A stretch of 59,245 nt of DNA, from the NCBI GenBank assembly GCA_022865705.1, contig JALHTG010000053.1, positions 1 to 59,245 of the forward strand, written 5' to 3'. How positions within the stretch are numbered: position 1 is the stretch's first letter; each line of letters begins with the position of its first letter. Positions 16,098-24,848 of the stretch are shown here, in pieces. The position numbers and the translations under genes are program-made. The DNA is from Candidatus Bathyarchaeota archaeon (GTDB taxonomy: Archaea > Thermoproteota > Bathyarchaeia > 40CM-2-53-6 > JALHTG01). The notes beneath the pieces were generated by a model. The model was not told where the DNA came from and searched no databases. It was given only the letters and a program-made list of their open reading frames with translations.

Positions 16098-17983
16098 GAC
16101 GCTTTTCTGGGCGAGAATCGTTCCTTATCCCCGTGGAAGACAATACCGTCCGGAGCCTCAATCGAAAACTCTATCCATCTCCGCGAATGCTTCCTGCCGC
16201 GAATTTTCTTTATTCGCAATCGCCTGGAAGGAACCCCTCTCTTCTCGCGTGTTTCCAACTCGATAATGCAGTCGGATAGTCCCTCGAGTCTCGATAACAC
16301 GTCTTTGTCTAACCCAGTCCCAACAGAGAAATACAAGCTTCCTACCTGGCCTTTTATTCTCGCTCCGATCGCATGTATGAAGGTCATTATGGGATCTGGT
16401 CTGAGTGATGTGAAAAGTGGGGCTAGAGAATCAAGGAAGAACGTTGTTCCTTCTCCCAAGGCGTTAGCGGCACTTGAGATCTGGATACCGAGATTAGTGA
16501 AATCTGTCAGGACTTGGACGCTGTACTTCTCAGGAGAAACCTTTCCTGCGGCACCAGAGTAGCAGTCAATGAAGTAGAGATGCCTTCCTTCGAATGCTGA
16601 GACATCCAAGCCCAGTTGCTTCATGTCCTCGACGATCTTTCTAGGAAAATCGTTGTTGGTCACATAGACACATTTGTTTCCTCTAGACAGTCGGTCGTGC
16701 ATCATCTTCTCCATAAGAACTGTTTTGCCTGACCCTGGAGATCCTATCACCATAACCGCAGCAGCCGTCAACGCTTGTCCACCAAAGAGATTATTGAGAA
16801 GATCAAAGGAAACTTTTCGAGTCTTCAGTCGATACTTCGAAGTCAAGAGAATAGCACCTATTACAATTACAGCGGAGGCTGGAGCCCCATAGTAGAACCA
16901 AGGTTGCAGGACCGGCAATCTGGCGACATATTCTGTCGGCCCAGACACAGTGATATCCCTTCGGTTATGTTGTGACGACTCATAGCTGAGGTCAAGGGTG
17001 TAGTTTCCTTTCGGAACCTGACTGAAGATCAAATGCCCATCAAATTCAGTTCTATTCAAGCTCAATGGTTTGTTACCTGCAACCAACTCAACTCCGGCTT
17101 GGCCCAAGGGCATCCCAAAGAAATCCTGAACTATGATCATGAGATCATACACTTCGCATCTGACAACTAGCTCTCGGTCTGCAGTTAGGCTTATGTTTCT
17201 TGTTTCGTTCACACCAGTCCCCTTCCAGTAGACCTGAACATCATACAGACTTGTGTTCTCCGTGGAAGGAACAATTGCCTCTACAGAGCCATCGGCAGTT
17301 GTGGTCCCCGTCCAGACTTTCACTTGCTCCTGGATAATGGTCACATTTGCACCTTTCATCCTCTTGTCTGAGAAGTCTTTCGCAGTTAGAGTCATTGTGT
17401 AGTAGTATCTCTCCACAAAAGAGATTGCCATCTGACTTGGCGCACGACTGTCGTCCCAATAGAGGAAGGCTGGTATGTTCACCCCTTTCACTACTATCTC
17501 CAAAATGAGGGTTGAGCCTGCGTCAATGGTTCGCATGACTGGCCCTATTGAGAAGAAGTAAGGTCGTTCGTTTAGTACGGATTCCACCAGTACTGATGCC
17601 TCGATACCACACACATACCGAACCTTCCCATCACTAGTTCTTTCCACCAAAGTCGCATTGACTGTACCCATGACGGGGTTAGTGGCCCTCAGCCAAAGTT
17701 GGAATGATACAGGCCCACCGATTCTTACAGCTCTCCTGACTGGTGGACGGAGAACAAAAGCAGTTGCCTCTGTAACGTGTATCCATCTTTGGATTCCATA
17801 TGGTGGGTCTGTGCTCAGGATTCTCTCTGAAGGCGAACCTACTGAGTAAGCTGTATGAAGGTAAAATACTGTAGGGGATGCGGCAACAGTTTGTGAAAAT
17901 CCTTGCGGTATCATCCCCGAGATAATACCAACTAACAGAACACCCCAGACCAGAGGTGCAAGCTGTACGCAACGCGCCGTAAT
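16094..17983 (-). CDS. transmembrane protein with extracytoplasmic beta domains and a cytosolic KaiC-like ATPase, apparent ATT start
   Basis: Counting from ATG 17914, residues 1-335 are extracytoplasmic and include two Ig- or carboxypeptidase-regulatory-like units (KDFSDKRMKGANVTIIQ; DFFGMPLGQAGVEL). One TM segment follows at 338-360, then a RecA/KaiC-like domain with Walker A GSPGSGKTVLMEKM and Walker B TTFFLDSLAPL. The ATG at 17914 would remove the signal peptide. Upstream in frame lies TARCVQLAPLVWGVLLVG, a convincing hydrophobic signal, and the only start-like codon before it is ATT 17981-17983 after GGGGGAA. The gene follows the archaeosortase by 14 bases. Outside sensing coupled to an internal ATPase is a reasonable inference. 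Confidence 0.8.
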   Translation of the reverse strand: MTARCVQLAPLVWGVLLVGIISGMIPQGFSQTVAASPTVFYLHTAYSVGSPSERILSTDPPYGIQRWIHVTEATAFVLRPPVRRAVRIGGPVSFQLWLRATNPVMGTVNATLVERTSDGKVRYVCGIEASVLVESVLNERPYFFSIGPVMRTIDAGSTLILEIVVKGVNIPAFLYWDDSRAPSQMAISFVERYYYTMTLTAKDFSDKRMKGANVTIIQEQVKVWTGTTTADGSVEAIVPSTENTSLYDVQVYWKGTGVNETRNISLTADRELVVRCEVYDLMIIVQDFFGMPLGQAGVELVAGNKPLSLNRTEFDGHLIFSQVPKGNYTLDLSYESSQHNRRDITVSGPTEYVARLPVLQPWFYYGAPASAVIVIGAILLTSKYRLKTRKVSFDLLNNLFGGQALTAAAVMVIGSPGSGKTVLMEKMMHDRLSRGNKCVYVTNNDFPRKIVEDMKQLGLDVSAFEGRHLYFIDCYSGAAGKVSPEKYSVQVLTDFTNLGIQISSAANALGEGTTFFLDSLAPLFTSLRPDPIMTFIHAIGARIKGQVGSLYFSVGTGLDKDVLSRLEGLSDCIIELETREKRGVPSRRLRIKKIRGRKHSRRWIEFSIEAPDGIVFHGDKERFSPRKAS

Positions 17984-17997
17984 GTGTTCCCCCGTCG

Positions 17998-19071
17998 CTA
18001 TTCTGACAATCGTATTGGCTTGTCTGCCATCTTTGCTCCAGTCGAAGAGGATTTGGTCAACGACCTCGCGCGCCCGCTATAGATGACGTCTTCCACCTTG
18101 ACTACAACAAGTAGGTACACAACGGCCCAACACATGAACAGTATTTCTCCAGCAGATTCGTGGAAGGCTATCGCCTTGCTCACCCCTTCTGTTGCTATGA
18201 GGTAACAGATAAGATAGATTCGCAACAAGTTGACAGAGAAGGTTCCGACCGCCCCCGCGAAAGAGTAGTAGATCTTTCTGTTTCGGGGTGCATCAATCTT
18301 TGCAACCATAACAGCTATGATCATGAAGAAAATAATCATGCTATGAACGCCGACGCAAGGCCAGAAGAAGTCTACTGCACCCTTAAACCATTCCACCCCT
18401 TCCTTTGTGACAAAAATGTACAACCTCGACGACTCAGGTTGCCATACAGTCTTTATTCCGGAGAAGCCCAGCAGGGATGCCACGATTGGGACGATCACGA
18501 GAACTATCGCTTGCATTGGGCCTAAAGAAGCGTACGGAAATGCAGCATCAAGAAAGAACATCAAGGCCATTCCTAAGAGGTAGGCCACTGGAGTTATCAT
18601 CTTGAGAAGATTTTTGCGCCCATATGCAGAAAGGAACAGGATCAATATGTACGAGACAAAAACAATATGCTCCCACATCGTAACCCAACTGAACATCTTG
18701 GGCATTTCAGGCAACCCGAGCCGTATTCCTGCTTGTGCAACGATGCTGTTCAAGTTCAGAAAGAACACGCCGAAGTAGTAGAATACGACGAGCAACGCTC
18801 CTAGCATCCAGGAGATGGCAACATTCCTGCCTTGCTTTAGCCGAAGTTCCTTTCTAGCATCGTACCATTCGATTACTATGAAGAAAGCGGCGAACAGCAG
18901 ACCGCTTCTTCCTTCGTTCCAACCTGAGATAAAGCTTGTCGGCTCGATTGTCGCGAGAAACAGGACCGGAGCGAGACTCATCACAAGAAATTCGAATCCT
19001 AATGGCAGAACGCCCGCTATCCTCGACAACATAGCATTTTGATGTCTAGAGGAGGATTCTTTGGCGTTCAT
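17998..19071 (-). CDS. archaeosortase/exosortase family protein
   Basis: A 357-residue membrane protein with about eight TM segments. The three catalytic residues of the exosortase/archaeosortase family are visible in order: Cys in FWPCVGVHSM, Arg in VNLLRIYLI and His in AFHESAGEILF. These enzymes cleave C-terminal sorting signals and transfer the protein to a lipid or glycan anchor. The gene sits among secreted proteins, glycosyltransferases and the TM-KaiC protein on the same strand. Its substrate motif is not identified. Confidence 0.88.
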   Translation of the reverse strand: MNAKESSSRHQNAMLSRIAGVLPLGFEFLVMSLAPVLFLATIEPTSFISGWNEGRSGLLFAAFFIVIEWYDARKELRLKQGRNVAISWMLGALLVVFYYFGVFFLNLNSIVAQAGIRLGLPEMPKMFSWVTMWEHIVFVSYILILFLSAYGRKNLLKMITPVAYLLGMALMFFLDAAFPYASLGPMQAIVLVIVPIVASLLGFSGIKTVWQPESSRLYIFVTKEGVEWFKGAVDFFWPCVGVHSMIIFFMIIAVMVAKIDAPRNRKIYYSFAGAVGTFSVNLLRIYLICYLIATEGVSKAIAFHESAGEILFMCWAVVYLLVVVKVEDVIYSGRARSLTKSSSTGAKMADKPIRLSE

Positions 19072-19158
19072 TCCTTTTCGCCCTTTGACGCAACTGGAGA
19101 GCTTTCATTCCAGACAGACGTAGTCTTTGGCATCGATATTACGTCTTGCGCGCGCTAA

Positions 19159-19800
19159 TCAAACTTGAGTGTTCCTGAGTACTTCCAGTTCTTTCTCCCT
19201 CTCTATTCTCCCGAGATGACTTATCGTGAAGCATGATAACGCGAATATTAACACGACTAGTTTTCCTGAGAATACCACATTGATGGGATATGGGTTATTT
19301 GGCCAAGGATTGACGATGATATCTGGATTCTGTAGACCCTGAACGGCCAGAGCTGCTGACCAAAGCACAACGTGATAGATGATTTCGAACCCGCTTCCCA
19401 TAGCGAAAAGCCACGCCAATACGTTCACTGTATCCCTTAGTCTCGTGGGCATTCTCACGAAGCGTTCTCTATTTGATGTGGAGCTAAGGCCAAACGCATA
19501 TGACATAAAGAAAAGAAATGTGAAAAGAGTCATTGGTTTCATATATATCCAAGGAAGGACGTAGACTTCCGCCGAAACAAGGGCGTCTCCGAAGACATAA
19601 GGAGGTGTGCTTCTCACCGTACTTCCCAGTAAGACCGCTATCGCGCCTACACCAGACACCCATGACAGGATCGTCATAGGATCGTGCTCTGTGACTAGTG
19701 CTCGAAGCATTCCTGCCACTCCGCGGGTTAGAATGCCGGGCCGATTCATCTGTTCCTGGCTGGAGTCTCTCAAGGACATGTACCTCCCCGAATCTTTCAC
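19159..19800 (-). CDS. multi-pass membrane protein of the archaeosortase locus
   Basis: A 213-residue protein with about four TM segments (near residues 45-62, 82-104, 120-150 and 178-195). The cytoplasmic tail has REKELEVLRNTQV. I do not recognise the family. It lies 87 bases upstream of the archaeosortase gene and 64 bases downstream of the LamG-like secreted protein, so it belongs to the same operon. The start is GTG at 19800; ATG 19779 is close behind GGGAGGT and is possible. Confidence 0.7.
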   Translation of the reverse strand: MKDSGRYMSLRDSSQEQMNRPGILTRGVAGMLRALVTEHDPMTILSWVSGVGAIAVLLGSTVRSTPPYVFGDALVSAEVYVLPWIYMKPMTLFTFLFFMSYAFGLSSTSNRERFVRMPTRLRDTVNVLAWLFAMGSGFEIIYHVVLWSAALAVQGLQNPDIIVNPWPNNPYPINVVFSGKLVVLIFALSCFTISHLGRIEREKELEVLRNTQV

Positions 19801-19864
19801 GACACCATATTAATGTTTGGCGGAGGAGAAAGCCCGTTCGCACCTGTGTGATTGGTGAGCGTGT

Positions 19865-20566
19865 CTAGGTCACCTTGAGTTCCTGTACGAAACCTGCGTA
19901 TTCTCCCTGAGCGTCTCTTGTCGCACCAATCAGGAGAATCAGGGCTACCTCTGAGGGAAGTTTCCAACCTGCGTCCAAGTAGTACTTTCCCATCTGCATC
20001 CTTCGGTACGACCATGTGTTTAGGGGCGTGTCAATAATCACAATACGGTGGCCCTTGATCTGATACACTTCGCTAGACTGTTTCGAGAATATGATCCATA
20101 GTATGTTTGTCCCATCATTGATTTCCAGCCCAAACACGTTCTTTGGGTGCCCGGAATCCGGATAACGTTCATGCAGGAATGTGGGGTACACCCATATTTC
20201 CAGAGTCCCATCAAACAATTGTCTGGTAGCTCTAACTCCAAGGTTCTGTCTTACGTGGACAGTTGCCCAAAGGTATTGGTCAATCTCGCCATCTTGGGAG
20301 ATATGCATTCCAAGACAATTCCTGCCATCAACATCGTCTTGCCTAGTGAAGCCTTTGTCGTTTGGTCCGGCCAGTAGAGACACCTCCCATAGGTATGGTT
20401 TCTTGAACCGCCAAACCAAATCGTTGGTCCAATACTTGAACCTCGGATTCATTATTGCTGGTGTTTCTGATGTCACTCCATACAGTTGTGTGAAGAATAC
20501 GAACACAAGACATACGCACGACAGTATTGATGCTGGAGCAAAGACTCTCCTGAGTCTCTTTGTCAT
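19865..20566 (-). CDS. secreted protein with concanavalin/LamG-like domain
   Basis: A 233-residue protein from ATG 20566, which overlaps the TGA of the upstream glycosyltransferase by four bases. A signal peptide is clear (RLRRVFAPASILSCVCLVF). The mature part is beta-rich, with GTLEIWVYPTFLHERYPD, typical of LamG or glucanase-like sandwich folds. There is no C-terminal TM, so it is not an obvious archaeosortase substrate. The role is unknown; binding of surface glycan is plausible. Confidence 0.7.
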   Translation of the reverse strand: MTKRLRRVFAPASILSCVCLVFVFFTQLYGVTSETPAIMNPRFKYWTNDLVWRFKKPYLWEVSLLAGPNDKGFTRQDDVDGRNCLGMHISQDGEIDQYLWATVHVRQNLGVRATRQLFDGTLEIWVYPTFLHERYPDSGHPKNVFGLEINDGTNILWIIFSKQSSEVYQIKGHRIVIIDTPLNTWSYRRMQMGKYYLDAGWKLPSEVALILLIGATRDAQGEYAGFVQELKVT

Positions 20567-21801
20567 GTTTGAATCCTCCGTGCAGAACAACAGACTAGCA
20601 TCTGTGCGATCATCACCGGTATCCAATACATGAAGTAGTTCTGCAACGCTCTTGGTGAGAACCACATAGTGATGGCTGGGAGTAACCATATCAAATGCTT
20701 CAGTTCGTCGAAATAGACAAAGTAGTTTGCTGCAAGTGTTAAGAATACAGTAATCGTGACCGCTAAATAGAACAATGAAGGAAGCGGCATAGTACCAGCT
20801 TGGGTCAGCATCGACAAGCCTTGGCTAAGGAGTACTAGACCCCCAGAAACAGGTGTGAGGACCCCGGAGAGCCACGCAGATGGATCCTTCACAATGAAAA
20901 GGAGATTCGGTAGGATGAAGCTGATTAGGGCTGACCCTGAAAACTTTATCACGTTGCACATTCTCACGACAAGACTTCCTCTGTTCAGATTGTACATCCA
21001 TACCAGAATTAGCGGGCCGACGATCCATGGTTGCTGTTTCACTGCGCATGCTATTCCGTAGAAAATGCCGCTCCGATATGGGTCGTCTGAATGAAGAGCA
21101 GCCCATACCATCGGAAGCACCCAGAGAAAGTCTGTGACAGCTCCCGCATTGAAGTCAATTGCTAGATCGGCACTTACGAAGATAGGTAGCAGGATTATCG
21201 GTTTCAATTCAGAAGGTGATTTCCTGTAGATGGTGGCTACTGTTGCTATTTCGAAGAGGAAAAGAACCCACCTCATGTCAGACAGTCCCGCTGCAACAAA
21301 AGGAACAAAAATGAGAAAGTGAAGCGATGGATATGCAAGATTCGTCGAGATATCTCCGTCCGGCTTGAGTGTTACATATATCGGCTCGACCTTGAACTGC
21401 TGCAAGGCATCCTGAAGGTCGATCGGATAGGGATTCACGCCCTTCCTTAGGAAAAGATCCGCGGCGTAGTGAGTGAATGCCAATGCATCAGTTCTGTAGG
21501 CTCCTTTATAGTATATTTGAAAGATGACATAAGCACTAATGAGTGCGACTGCCATCATGCCCACTGGGATAGCGTCCCTGAATCTCAGAGCAAGAGCACG
21601 GCCCGAAAAAGCCAAGGCCAACATTGCGAACGCGATCGAGTATATCAGAAAACAGTATGTCACGACATGTGGGTTAATTTCTATTTGTCCTCTGACCCAT
21701 GTCTGAAATCCCTCGTAGAGACAGAAGCTCCCTGCAGACATGTACCCAATTCTGAGTATTGCGTCCTCTTTCGAGAACAGCCCTATGCCTTGCTCAGTCA
21801 A
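20563..21801 (-). CDS. GT87-like integral membrane glycosyltransferase
   Basis: A 412-residue polytopic protein with about ten TM segments. The first large loop contains GAYRTDALAFTHYAADLFLR and GVNPYPIDLQDALQQF, in the style of polyprenyl-phosphate mannosyltransferases that use an acidic loop motif. ACAVKQQPWIVGPL is typical of the DUF2029/GT87 group. It overlaps both neighbours by four bases, giving tight coupling with the 733-residue GT-C protein and the secreted protein. Confidence 0.75.
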   Translation of the reverse strand: MTEQGIGLFSKEDAILRIGYMSAGSFCLYEGFQTWVRGQIEINPHVVTYCFLIYSIAFAMLALAFSGRALALRFRDAIPVGMMAVALISAYVIFQIYYKGAYRTDALAFTHYAADLFLRKGVNPYPIDLQDALQQFKVEPIYVTLKPDGDISTNLAYPSLHFLIFVPFVAAGLSDMRWVLFLFEIATVATIYRKSPSELKPIILLPIFVSADLAIDFNAGAVTDFLWVLPMVWAALHSDDPYRSGIFYGIACAVKQQPWIVGPLILVWMYNLNRGSLVVRMCNVIKFSGSALISFILPNLLFIVKDPSAWLSGVLTPVSGGLVLLSQGLSMLTQAGTMPLPSLFYLAVTITVFLTLAANYFVYFDELKHLIWLLPAITMWFSPRALQNYFMYWIPVMIAQMLVCCSARRIQT

Positions 21802-23999
21802 TATCGGCGCCTTCTTGTAGGGGGTTTTCTCCTTGTCACGTTCACTCCGACGAAAACCAGTGAACCTACCAGCGAAATGAGGGACACGTAGTATGTTTCG
21901 ATGGCTACTGGCTTCTGTTCCAGCACCAATTCTCGTGCCCCTTCTGGAAGTGTTATTGCCATGAACCCCTCTTCATTCTTCTCAATTTCGACAGCGACAT
22001 TACCTGAAGTCGCTCGCCAAGTGGGGAAATAGGCCTCCTTGACGATGACTCTTGGATTTCCATGAACGTTTAGAAACCTCAATGTAAACCTATCTGGTCC
22101 ATCGCGACTGAACACAGCCTCTCCTACATCAGAAGGAACAAACTCAACCATCTTGATAGGCTCAGAAGTGCGATAGACCGTGATGACCCCCTGCTGGTAT
22201 GAGAACTGAGCATCCAATTTGAAGGAGGTTCCGTTAAAGAGTTCAGATCTTGTCTCTTCACCAACATTGCCAACAATCACCCACTTGATTGCTAGTAGTC
22301 TTGAGTTGAGTATTAGGTTTCTCCAAGTTTCTGTTCTGTTGGGGGAATCTGTCGGCTCCACGGGTCCTGCAGATTCCAGATCTAGGATTCGGTAGTCATT
22401 GATTTCGAGTATTCGTTTCAGCAACTTCCCCTGAGGGTACCAACCATCAACCAAGGGTTTGTCAGTGTAGTACGGCAGTACGTATGTCCAAAGTGGGCAT
22501 CTCAATGCCAGAATTCTGGCATACGTAGGGTCAGACTTGAAATAACTCACGAGTTCTGTTGGGATATCGCTGTTGACAGGAGGATATGGCAGGAACTCGC
22601 TAATGTTGTGCGTCGTAGTGTATATGGCTTTAATGCAACCGCCTGCTACTACGATTCCTAGCAGCAAAGCCGGGATTACCCAAGGCCTGATCTTGTGAGC
22701 GCGAACTTTGATCAGAGAGAGCCTCCTTAGTCCGATACCTGAAAGAATACTCATAGCCACAGTTAGGTAGAGCCAAAACCTGTGAACATCAAGAGTTCGC
22801 CAGAATGCAGATATCGGATAGAGAGTCACAAACGGAAGAGCGAAGCTACCGAGGCTAAGCCAGAAGAAGGTCACAAACCAGAGAATCACGGTACAAAGAT
22901 GAAAACCCGCGCCAAAGGATGTGATGCATCTTTGCAGAATGGCGTAGGCGAGACAGAAGAGCGAAAGCACGACAGTTATCTGCCCGACAATTCTTACTGG
23001 TTCGAGAACAAACTTCTCACCTAGTTCAAACGCGGCCATTCCAATCATCATCAGAGCAAACGTCGCAGGTACAATCCTTTTCTTCAGCTTGTAGTCTGCA
23101 GAAAAGCTCCAGACCACAAAAACGGACAGAAGAAAGTGCGCGACCCCAAGAGCATACACGACAACATTGATGGAAAAATAGCTTAGTCTAATGAAGGGAA
23201 ACTCAACGTTTCTGTTGTAAAACGGATTGTTCAGAAAGAGGCTGGATGCTGCGATGAATGGGTAGAGCCAGAATGAAGATAGAGCCAATCCAATCACAAA
23301 GATGATGAGCAGCTGAGTTACTGTGTGTAAACGAGCCGCTCTTCGATTTGTCAGTGCTCGTGAAATAACCATGAGGAGGCCGAGTAAGGCGGCACATAGT
23401 GCCGAAAGATGGTGGGTTAGGATAGTTGTGCCAAAAAGGATTCCTGAGGTGACCAGAAAGGTGCGATTGCGCTCGTAGTCAAGCGCACGGGACAAGGTCA
23501 TAAGGAACAGGCAGACAATAGGAAGAGAAACAATGCTCGGGAATCTATCGTAGAACAAGTAGTTCTCTACTATGCTCGGCGAAAAAGAGAGGAAGAACGC
23601 GGCCAAAATCCCTTGCACCTTGCTCACTCCAAGGTTCCTTGAGAGATGGTAGACAGCTAATGGCCCAAGGAGGTAGAATGTGGCATCTATGAGCTTGTAT
23701 GAAAGAACTGGGCCGAGCCCTAGCAAGGAAGGAATCAGAGTAAGAATGTAACTCAGTGGAGGATACAATAGAGTGAATGTTGTTCCTCCATACCAATATG
23801 GATTCCATTGCGGAAGATATCCCCGTTCCTGGTAGGATTTGGTCATGAGCATGACACGGAACAGATGACTGGTGGAGTCAACTGCAAGAGGAAGTCCATT
23901 TAGAAGACGAACAGAAACCATCACGAGGTTGAAAGCACAGGTCAAGACAAGTAAGAGGATCACGATTCTCGGATTTTCCGATGTCTCGCTCTCGCCCAT
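21798..23999 (-). CDS. large GT-C-type membrane protein (PTPS-related membrane family)
   Basis: A 733-residue protein with about twelve TM segments followed by an extracytoplasmic C-terminal domain (about 520-690) and a final TM. The first loop PLAVDSTSHLFRVMLMTKSY holds the acidic residue expected for GT-C catalysis; QWNPYWYGGTTFTLLYPPL is typical of the PTPS-related family. The start is ATG 23999, eight bases after GGAGGT, rather than ATG 24029, which overlaps the upstream gene. It probably transfers sugar from a polyprenyl-phosphate donor outside the cell. Confidence 0.78.
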   Translation of the reverse strand: MGESETSENPRIVILLLVLTCAFNLVMVSVRLLNGLPLAVDSTSHLFRVMLMTKSYQERGYLPQWNPYWYGGTTFTLLYPPLSYILTLIPSLLGLGPVLSYKLIDATFYLLGPLAVYHLSRNLGVSKVQGILAAFFLSFSPSIVENYLFYDRFPSIVSLPIVCLFLMTLSRALDYERNRTFLVTSGILFGTTILTHHLSALCAALLGLLMVISRALTNRRAARLHTVTQLLIIFVIGLALSSFWLYPFIAASSLFLNNPFYNRNVEFPFIRLSYFSINVVVYALGVAHFLLSVFVVWSFSADYKLKKRIVPATFALMMIGMAAFELGEKFVLEPVRIVGQITVVLSLFCLAYAILQRCITSFGAGFHLCTVILWFVTFFWLSLGSFALPFVTLYPISAFWRTLDVHRFWLYLTVAMSILSGIGLRRLSLIKVRAHKIRPWVIPALLLGIVVAGGCIKAIYTTTHNISEFLPYPPVNSDIPTELVSYFKSDPTYARILALRCPLWTYVLPYYTDKPLVDGWYPQGKLLKRILEINDYRILDLESAGPVEPTDSPNRTETWRNLILNSRLLAIKWVIVGNVGEETRSELFNGTSFKLDAQFSYQQGVITVYRTSEPIKMVEFVPSDVGEAVFSRDGPDRFTLRFLNVHGNPRVIVKEAYFPTWRATSGNVAVEIEKNEEGFMAITLPEGARELVLEQKPVAIETYYVSLISLVGSLVFVGVNVTRRKPPTRRRRY

Positions 24000-24015
24000 G
24001 CTACCAGACCTCCGT

Positions 24016-24792
24016 TCAAGATAGGGCACTTCTGGGAGACGTCGACCGCAGGTACTCTCGTGTCTGTACGAGAAGCGAGACCGCCTTCTTGAGGACGCAG
24101 AATCTTCGCCCTTTCTTCGGGACTACAGGACTCAGAAGAACCATCATGAGGATCGCGATTAGTGTCAGCACAACTACTGATGTTGGCGAAACTTCCCATG
24201 CCCTGAAGAACGAATCCAACATGATATATCTCCTTACATGCCTGGTATGGCCGGTTCCTGACAAAGCCTCTTGCCAAAACGTGTATTGTTGTTCTGAGTT
24301 TATGAGCTGAAAAACCGTCGTACCCTGCCCTGCCAGCATCAACCAGACGTAACCGGAAATCATGCTAACATCTATCTCAAATACTATGTCCGCATACATC
24401 TCTGTGTAGTTGAAGTCATTTCTCTGTTTGTTGAATGCGACGATGTCGCCCGTCTTCTTGACGGTTACATTGTATAGGACATCATACCACGTACCCTTTC
24501 CGACACTGATCTCATCATCGCTACCGTTCCCTTTGAACCATCCTTGCGAAAGTATGTACTTGAATCTGATCCCATTAGTATTGTTCCCAAGTTCATCATC
24601 GAACATTATTCTGCCCCAATCCGCGGTGGATTTCATAATCACTCGTATCGGAGGCGTTTCACGCCATCTTGTCGCAGTGCCACTAGGATTCTCCAGTTCC
24701 CCCGCGGCCAGGTTGAACGGAACAGAAGTCATAACCAGAAGAATGCAACTAGCTATCGCAAAGACTGTTCGGAGAATCTCTGTCGATTTCAT
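24016..24792 (-). CDS. secreted single-TM protein, first gene of the archaeosortase locus
   Basis: A 258-residue protein with a signal peptide (residues 1-30), a beta-rich extracytoplasmic domain with several N-x-T/S sites and a C-terminal SPTSVVVLTLIAILMMVLL TM followed by KKGRR. A motif, TM and basic run at the C-terminus is the general form of archaeosortase sorting signals, although about 35 more residues follow. It may be a substrate of the archaeosortase six genes downstream. A TATA box lies 34-41 bases before its ATG. Confidence 0.7.
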   Translation of the reverse strand: MKSTEILRTVFAIASCILLVMTSVPFNLAAGELENPSGTATRWRETPPIRVIMKSTADWGRIMFDDELGNNTNGIRFKYILSQGWFKGNGSDDEISVGKGTWYDVLYNVTVKKTGDIVAFNKQRNDFNYTEMYADIVFEIDVSMISGYVWLMLAGQGTTVFQLINSEQQYTFWQEALSGTGHTRHVRRYIMLDSFFRAWEVSPTSVVVLTLIAILMMVLLSPVVPKKGRRFCVLKKAVSLLVQTREYLRSTSPRSALS

Positions 24793-24825
24793 CTGACCCT
24801 ACGAACGTTGGATGACCCGTCATTC

Positions 24826-24833
24826 TAATAAAA
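24826..24833 (-). promoter_or_regulatory. TATA box of the archaeosortase/glycosyltransferase operon
   Basis: The minus strand reads ttttatta. A transcript start near 24802 would give a ten-base leader before ATG 24792. All genes down to 16094 are on the same strand and mostly overlap or are closely spaced. Confidence 0.5.
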
Positions 24834-24848
24834 CCACCTCAGACGCTA

